A stretch of DNA of 64,000 nucleotides from Serripes groenlandicus (taxonomy: Eukaryota; Mollusca; Bivalvia; Cardiida; Cardiidae), in the NCBI GenBank assembly GCA_031761405.1, contig JASEVX010000007.1:63855573-63919572 (forward strand), written 5' to 3'. Below, one piece after another: positions 42,967 to 51,900 of this stretch. The notes beneath the pieces were generated by a model. It saw nothing but the letters and a program-made list of their open reading frames with translations. It was not told where the DNA came from and did not search any database. Positions within the stretch are counted from its first letter, which is position 1, and each line of letters starts with the position of its first letter. A program made the translations under genes and the position numbers.

Positions 42967-45900
42967 TGTAGAAGTAGTAGTAATAGTTATAGTTGTAGTA
43001 GAAGAAGTATTAGTAGTTGTAGTAGTAGAATTATTAGGAGGTATTTTATTAATATTATTGGTATTATCATTTAAGGAAAGTCTATTTATTACTTACAAAA
43101 AGCAAACATGAAACTTTTGTCTACATGGGCGTCTGCAAATAGGGTGACTTTGTTGTTTAGGTCTGCAGCAAGTCGGTTTTCCATGATGAAGTCCTCTGAT
43201 ACCGTTCGTAAACGTCACAATTTGAAATTGTATTGTCACGTTGTCTCCACGTACCTGCATAAAACAAACAACGTATTAATAGTAACAAATATAAGCAATA
43301 AACATATTTCACAAAAAACATAAAATAACTCAGCTCAAAGTTTAAACTGTTTACAGTCATGTTATTTGTTTGCATTTTAAAGGTGCTGAACTCCAGATAG
43401 AGATCAAAATTTTGAAATGTTGCAACTTCTGCAAATATTGCTTATAGTGACAACAAAGTAAGTAATAAGTAAATTTTGAAGAACTGTCAATTGAAAGTCA
43501 TGAAAATGTACAAAATGTGGTTACCCAGTAAAAATGAAGCATAAACGATCAATATTTAAATGTTTATGGTACTGGAAAGTGGAATTATTACTCTAATTTT
43601 ATCCCAGAGTTATAAATTCTAATATTTCAAGACAATTTTTTAACGGTTTTAAAACTTTGACTATTATATCTATTTTCTGGAGTTTAGCACCTTTAAATGT
43701 TTTAATAACTGTAAATATAAGTACATGTAATTGCATGAAAAGGGAATTGCGATCAGTAGATCATAGATATTTGTTTTATATATAAAAAGTCGCTAAATCG
43801 CAGCAATCTCATAACTTGATTCAAATTTTCGATTTTTAAATTCATAAGCAATTATATACATATACATGTATGCAATTGGAATTGATGAAATCGAGCAGTT
43901 TAATTTTGATTAAAAATGTGATTTTCCAATCAGTTCTTATCTTCCGTGCAAATTTGTGCTGGCTCAATTAATACATGTAGTTGTCACATACCTAATGGCA
44001 CATTACTTAACAATCTCTTTCTTTTGTTATCAATTATCGAAAAACTCAAAAACGTCATAACGCATATGAATAAACTAATTTAAAAGTATTAAAGCATACT
44101 TAAGTAAAATTGAATGCAATTTACAATTTGTCTAGATCTTGATGTGACAGTGTAATCGTAGCTCCCGTATGCGGATCAATACCGCCCGGTGATCCCTTTT
44201 TAGAGTAGGAAACCTTGTTCGATCCTAAGTCGGGCCGTTCATTAAGGTTTTATTAATGGTAGTAGTAATGTCTCTGCTTGGCGACCAGGGTTGCTGAGAT
44301 GGCATTACGTCAACTGCCCTGGTGTAAGGAAGGATAAGCTTGCTGTTCAACAGTGCTGGTAATTTACTCAGGGGACACCTTGCTGTGGCTGACGTTCTGT
44401 TGCAAGCGGTGTTGAACACCATTCAAACACCGATAAAAAAGGGTCTTTTATAGATATAGCTATGCATATGAGCCGTCCCACGAGAAAACCAACATTATGG
44501 CCTCTGCGTAATGTATCGACCCAAATCAGCCTGCGCAGGCTAATACGGGCCGACACATTCCGTCTCAGGGGCATAGAGGTATATAGTAATGACTCCTGAA
44601 GTAGAAAATTAACAGGAGGCGAAAAGTGTCTGTCCGGGTTAGCCTGTGCAGGTGAGCCTGCGCGGCATGCTTAAGCTGATCCGTGTCGATACTTTACCCA
44701 GAGGTCATAATGTTGTTTTTTCGCGGGACGGCTCATATATGTTCTTAATTAATCTTAAACATTGAGTGGTATTACCGGCGGGGATTCCAAAGTTCGAACT
44801 TTCAGATTTTATGAGAAGCATGCTGATCTGAGTCACCGCTAGGAGCAAATTATCTGATGGTCGGTTGTTACGTGACGTGGCCAAACGGATGTCCGGTATG
44901 TCACGAGGTAAGGTACATTATGAAAACGAATTCGTGTTAAGACAAGCAAATTAATTCTTGGTCTGATGAATTATTGGTGTATATAAGTGTCTGCAGTCTC
45001 AAACGAACACAAACAGGTTAAAACAACATTTACAGAAGTCACTTAAATATTGCTTTTGTAATAAAAACCGATATTTTGCAAAAACACTTAATGATATCTG
45101 TTACTGTATAAGTGTGTGTGTCGGAAGATATGTCCCATAACGAGATAGGTCTTTAGCTGGAAGTCATATATCTAACTATCGCACAATGACTACATAGGGA
45201 ATATTATGTTGCAGCAGCAATACAGATTTTAGTGTTGTACTACGAGGGCATGGAGAATTTACATCTCGCGAGACCGAAAGTGGAGAGAGATGTCAAATTG
45301 TCCACGCCCCGAGTTGAGTAGACAATACTAAAATCTGTACAGCTACTGCAAAATAGTTTTACTTTTATCATATACCTTGAAAAACTTTTAAAGAAAAGAA
45401 ATACAAATTTGTATTCTCTAAAAAAAGAAATAACATAATTTTCACATAAAATATAATTCATGATTGGCGTGTGAACCATGCTCATGTGCCATATTTGGAA
45501 GGACGTAAAGTCATATTTCAATTACGTCACATCATATTTTAGAGAAGTACTATTACCATCAAATACGGAATTTTAATCCGTCGTGCTTGAACTGCGCATG
45601 CCCATCTGCATATATTTGTGCAGGTATATAAAAGATAACAAGCGAAAGTTGATGCAACGCATCAATGTCGCCGGAAACCATACTGCAGTTATGCATAACA
45701 CTTACATTATAGTATTTGAAAAAACAGTTATCAACTGAGGGGCATATTGGAACATCAGGGGTGGGGTCAAGTGAAAATGTATCAAAACTTGCATTTTTTT
45801 GTCAACGAAGTAAATGTCCTTCATTGGAATATAATTGAAGCCTTTCATGGTTTATGATCTATCTCCATTCTAAGGTAGGCTAACCATACACACAGCCAAC

Positions 45901-48900
45901 TAATTATTGATCATAAACAGGAAATGAGTAATCTTGCCAATCCTTAGTCTACTCATGTTTAACATTATATAATAATGAGCGCCCTTGTGTCAATGATGAA
46001 TAACAATATGCAGATCGCAAGCAAAATGCGTGTAGGGAATCTAATAACACATTTAAAATTGTCAAGGACGAAATAATTGTGTACTAAAGACCCGATTCGT
46101 TTCTTCTTCGCATAGTTTACGCTCTCTTTATAGGTAGAGGGTGTGTTTTAAAATTATATAATGATGAGCGCCCTTGTGTCAATGATGTATAACACTATGC
46201 AGATGGCAAGCAAAATGCCTGTAGGGAATATAATGAAACATTTAAAATTGTCAAGGACGAAATAATTGTGTACCAAAGACCTGATTTGTTTCTTCTTCGC
46301 ATAAGTATCGTTCTTTACACTCTCTTAATAGGCAGAGAGTGTTCATTCAAAGTAATTTTTATATTAAAACCAGTTTTATTTCAGTTTGTTCTTTTCTTCA
46401 TTTGTTTCGAACCAAAGAAACTTTTTAAATCACCTATAATTAACTATTTGTAAGTGAGTGTAAAGAACGGCTCTCTGCAAAGGAGATGTATCTACGCAGT
46501 CGGTATTCAATAGTCACTTGATCAACATATTTAGCTTAGAAACAGTTCATATTTTAGATAAACATGGATAAACATTATTAAATGCATTCTTCACAAATCA
46601 AGACATTTCTCTGAACATGAAAATAACATGCAGTAACTTAAAATTGCTATTAAAAGGAGAATTCGACGTGATTTTTATCTCGATATTGACACATAACAGT
46701 CTGTTGCAAGTCTAATAAGGACTGTTTTGTCTTCGTAAGTAAAACAAAACAACATAAATGCGAGTCTAAATAAAGAAACTGCAAATACTTATTTCATTTT
46801 AGATGTGTCATAACTTATTGTTTTTAATCAAACGCAATTGTAAAATGTTCAAGACATTAAAATTTGGGTTTTTTCTAATAATAACTCTCCTCCCATGTCA
46901 TTTCCGAAAAGCTATTAAATATATAAGTCGCGGGCTTTTGCCCGGCGACTAATAAGGTCAGTTCACTTTATATTTCTGTGTTGACTGATCTTGGCATATA
47001 TTGAACAAATAGTACAAAAGGGAGATAATTTATAGTTGTCGTAAAGCAATGGTTCCAACATGGACCAAAACATGTTTCAAAAGGTAGTTCAGTGATATAT
47101 CGGCGGTCAGTTCACGTAATGTGAATTACTTAGCTTGCTCGCACCAGTAAGCCACTTAATTGTCTTACCACATATGCTATTTAGCCTACTGGTCGAAGAC
47201 GAATAACATTAGCCACAATGACAACTAGAGAAAAGAAGTGCACACATAGTGGGAACTATTGAGTAATAGAGCTTGCACACGAAAGTCCTACGGGTCATTG
47301 GGTACATGTACCTATTTACCAAGTTTTGAGATGGAAATATGTTGAAAATGTACGGAGAAGTAAAGATGGAAAATGGGTATAAGTCGTCTGCGATGGAACA
47401 ATTTCTTTAAACGACAACAAAACACTTTTTGTTAAACAGTACACAATTGGAAGTAAAGATTATTAGCTTAGAAGAAGCAATTCCTCCGTTCCCCATGAAG
47501 GTATTCAAAAGTACTCTAAAGATTTTATGTGTCAAAAGAACTTTGTATAAAATATGTGCCAAAGAAATTTTGTACACTATATGTGCCAAAAGCGTTGCGT
47601 ATATCATATTCTATAAAATAATTATGTGTATTATATGTGTCAAAAGATATGCTGTATTTCATACAGTATATGTGTAAAAAGTACTCTGAATATAATGTGT
47701 GAAAAGGACTCTAAAAATCATAGGTGTCAAAGAGCTCTGAATATCATTTGTGTCAGTAATACTCTGTATATCGTACACACGGTGCGTCAAGATTACTCTG
47801 CTAATCCTACAGTGTATGTGGCAAAAGTACTCTACTAATCAAATGTGTCGAAAGTACTCTTTGTTTTATAACTATCAAAAGTACTTTGTATATTGTATCT
47901 GTCAAAAGTTCTTTGTTTATCATATTATGTCAAATGACTCTGTATATCGTATATATCAAAAGTACTTTGTATATAGTATGTGTAAAAAGTACTCTGTATA
48001 GCATATGTGTCAAAAGTACTCTGTATATCATATCTGTCAAGATACTCTGCATATCATATCTGTCAAAAGCTCTATGTATGTCATATCTGTCATAACCAAT
48101 CTGTATACCATATATGTCAAAACCCACTCGTATATCTATCTGTCAAATGAACTCTGTATATCATATATTGAAAGTGCTTTGCGTATCATATCTCGCAAAA
48201 TTACCCTGTATATCGTTTGTGTCAAAAATACTCTGTATATCATATCTCTCAAAATTACAGTGTATGTCAGATGTATCAAAAACACTCATATCTCTCAAAA
48301 TTACAGTGTATGTCCGGTGTATCAAAATCACTCATATCTCTCATAAGAATTCTGTATAGCATATGTGTCAAAATTATTCTGTATATCTTATTTATTTAAA
48401 GTGCTATGTATATCATAATGGCGGATATTAGCCCTCCTGACATTATCCCCGTCGTCAAAAAGTGCATAGGCGGACATTAGCCCCTTTACGTGCGGACATT
48501 AGTCCCTTCACATATTTGATGAAAATGGACATTATCCCCTTCGTATGCGGACATTATCCCCTTCATAGGATTGCTGAAAGCGGACATTATCCCCTTCAAC
48601 AGATATAAATAAAGAACATCTATTTAATCTGCACTGTATTAACCCTTTTTTCTTTTCAACATCCACGACAACATTGACTACATCAAGGCAATAGTATGAA
48701 AAGTCCCTATTCTAATAAGTGAATAAAGTAGAAAATGTTGTGTTTTGAGCAATAACTCCATCTGTCTCAATATTTTCATAAGTCCTCTGCTGAAATCGTT
48801 TAGATATTTTTTTCTCGCAATGAACATTATCGAATGGTAAAGACAAAACACATCATAAAGATGAAAAACAGCTAATCACATTTTTACAACATACTTTAAT

Positions 48901-51900
48901 TTCAAATATGAGTTTCAGATTGAAGCAAGTATAATTCTTCGAATAAAGTGAAGACATCGACCATCTGACTTGTGACCCAAATTAAATATTTGAAATGGAA
49001 ATCCGATAATTGTTCAATTAAGAAAAAATATGTATAGGCAAACTGTTGAAGGGGCTAATGTCCGCTATGAGAAGGGGCAATGTCCGCTATGTGAAGGGGC
49101 TAATGTCCGCCATATAATAAATAATGAAGGGGATAATGTTGGAGTGTGAAGGGGCTAATGTCCGCCGTGTAATAAATAATGAAGGGGATAATATCCGCGT
49201 GTGAAAGGGCTAATGTCCACCATACATAGAGTAGTTCATATGTAACACACGTTTGTTCATGTTTCGTTCCATTTTGTTTATGTGTGAGGCCCTCATGGAA
49301 GATTGACTTGCATACATGTACTATGTCAAATGAGTGTCCTCTATAAATAAAGCCTTTATTATTATTATTATACCCAAACGGACGAAGGGGGATAATGTCC
49401 GCCATGTGAAAGAGATGAAGGGGCTTATGTCCGTCTATGCAGTTTTAAACGAAGTGGATAATGTCCGGAGGGACTTATGTCCGGTTACCGTATATCATAA
49501 TTATATAAAAAAATATATATATATCTGCCAAAAGTACTCTGTATAGCATATGTGTCAAAAGTACTCTGTATAGCAAATGTGTCAAAAGTACTCTATATAG
49601 CATATGTGTCAAAAGTACTCTGTATATCATATCTGTCAAAAGGGTTTGTATATCATATCTTTCAAAACCACTCTGTTATCAAATATGTCAAATCCACTCT
49701 TTATATCATATGTGTCAAAAGTATATGTTAAGCGTATATGTGTCAAAAATACTCTGTATACCGTATGTGTCAAAAGTACTAGAGTAGATGTATATCATAT
49801 CTGTCATATCTGAGTATGATGTTGCTTTAAATACAAATGAGATAGATATAGCCCAGCAGAACTCATTTACTTATTTTCGAGATATAACTGAAATACTGTT
49901 GAAAACGGCCCCATTATACCAAATCGACCCTCAACATATTCCACAATGTATTGGTTTAAAAGGACGAGCTTCAACCTCGAGAAAAAATCACGATTAAAAT
50001 ATTTCAGTTGTACATATTTGGTTTAAGGAGGGAGTTAAGCGTTTCTCGGCTGTATCATCATTTTGATAATTGATAATTATCAACTGATGTTTGATAAGTT
50101 GTCAAATTCGGCTTATCTGTGACTAGCCAAAATTCATTGTGGTCCATCCAAATATTAATGTTAACTTGCTTTCTGTAAAGAAATGATACCCTTACGGTGG
50201 CACAGAGGTGACTTAGTATGTCGTGGGCACGAGATAAATAAAAACATACACATGTCACCTCTGTGCCACCGTATACCCTTCTACAAATCTCTCTATTAGC
50301 AAAATAGCCAGTAAATTGAAGGATTCAGTAACGCGAGTTATCAAAATAGTCACACAACTTTACGACCCGGCCGGGTAGCTCAATTGGTAGCGTATCTGAC
50401 TCGTGATCTGGAGGTCACGGGTTCGATACCCGATTGCGGCGACATTCTTTCGGGCGATGTTTTCCATTGCCTCTCACCTTTGATATATGTGAGAAAGTAG
50501 TCAGTGGCTTCGAAAGAATGTTGTGTAAGTACTGGTGTGGGAAAGCCAGGAAAACATGGGTAGGTGCACTGACCGCCGTGATATGACCAAAGCTGTTGAA
50601 AGCGGCGTTAAACTCCAAACAAACACAACTTTACATGAGCCGTCCCACGGGAAAACCAATAGTGTGGACACTGCGTTATGTATCGACCCCGATCAGCCTG
50701 CGCAGTCCGCACAGGCTAATCCAGGCAGACATATTCCGTCTCAGGGGTATAGAGGTATAAAGTAATGATTCTTGAAACACAACATTTACAATAGGCGAAC
50801 AGTGTCTGACAGGGTTAGCCTGCGCAGCATACTAAGGCTGATCTGGATCGATGCTTGACGCAGAGTCCAAAATGTTGGTTTACTAGTTGGATGGCTCACA
50901 TTTGACATTGAAAAGTGCAGACATGAAGATCTTTTCAGATAAATTCATTCATATCTAATCTGACCAACTGACTGAACTTACCATGTGTAAACTGAGCTGA
51001 CCCAGATCTGTCTATATGTGCCTGCAATCTAACCTTGGTTCATTCTAATTGATAAATCCTTAGAAAATTTGCATTCATTTTACTATACTTTTCAAAAAGA
51101 AAAGGCTTTTGTTTTAGTCCTTTCCTTTAAACAGACGCTTTCTGATGTCATTGCAGCAGACGACTTTTGTCACAATGTTTTAAACTATTTTTAATAATTT
51201 AACTTTTATTTTTAAAGATACTTCTTCTTCTTTACCAAGATGTTTTCAAAGTAGTCTTCGCAAATTTGTTGTATGTGGGAAAGGGTTAGATAGTTGCATT
51301 AGCATTTATCTAGTAAGACAGATAATTATCAACAATCCACTCTTATATGCGAAAATAACTATCATTTAGTTACACATAATGACGTTCTTCAAAGACTAAA
51401 AGTCCAACCGTACAGTCGGTAACTCTGGCATATGGCCATGCATTATATCCGATGGTTGATAAAAAGGCATGCAGCCAGTGCTTGTGCAAAAAAAAATCCA
51501 AAGAAAAAACATCGTCATGTGATTTGACCGCTCTGAAACCTATTGTAAACGGAGTTTAACTATAATCAATCAAACATAAATAACTCATCAACCTATATAT
51601 AGTATACGTAAAAATCGCGTCAGGTACAAAGGGGTCTATTTGTGATTAGTAAAGAGTCAGGATGGTCGTGCATACATATTCCTCGCCAACATCTAATTTC
51701 TTACACCGACTTGGAAAGCAGTGTAGGCCTACGGGTTCCATGGCGATCTACCTGACTGGTATGCACTTGTATGGAGAGACAGAGATGTGGCAGGGACGCA
51801 GAAAGGAGCGTAGGCCAACATGTTCCGTGGCGATTTGTGAATGTTATGTATTTGTATGGAGAGACAGAGATGTGACAGGGACTTGGAGAGGAGTGTAGGC

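Larger units (their letters stand above)
44740..47495. other. No gene seen (intron 1)
   Basis: Holds the 120-bp inverted repeat and the 189-bp tandem duplication listed separately; nothing else recognisable. Confidence 0.5.

Noticed and set aside
42719..43111. Poly-Val and poly-Ser frames
   Set aside because: Translation of the (AGT)n microsatellite.
50365..50440. tRNA gene
   Set aside because: Boxes A and B are good, but the sequence continues into a SINE body and tail and the acceptor stem does not pair.
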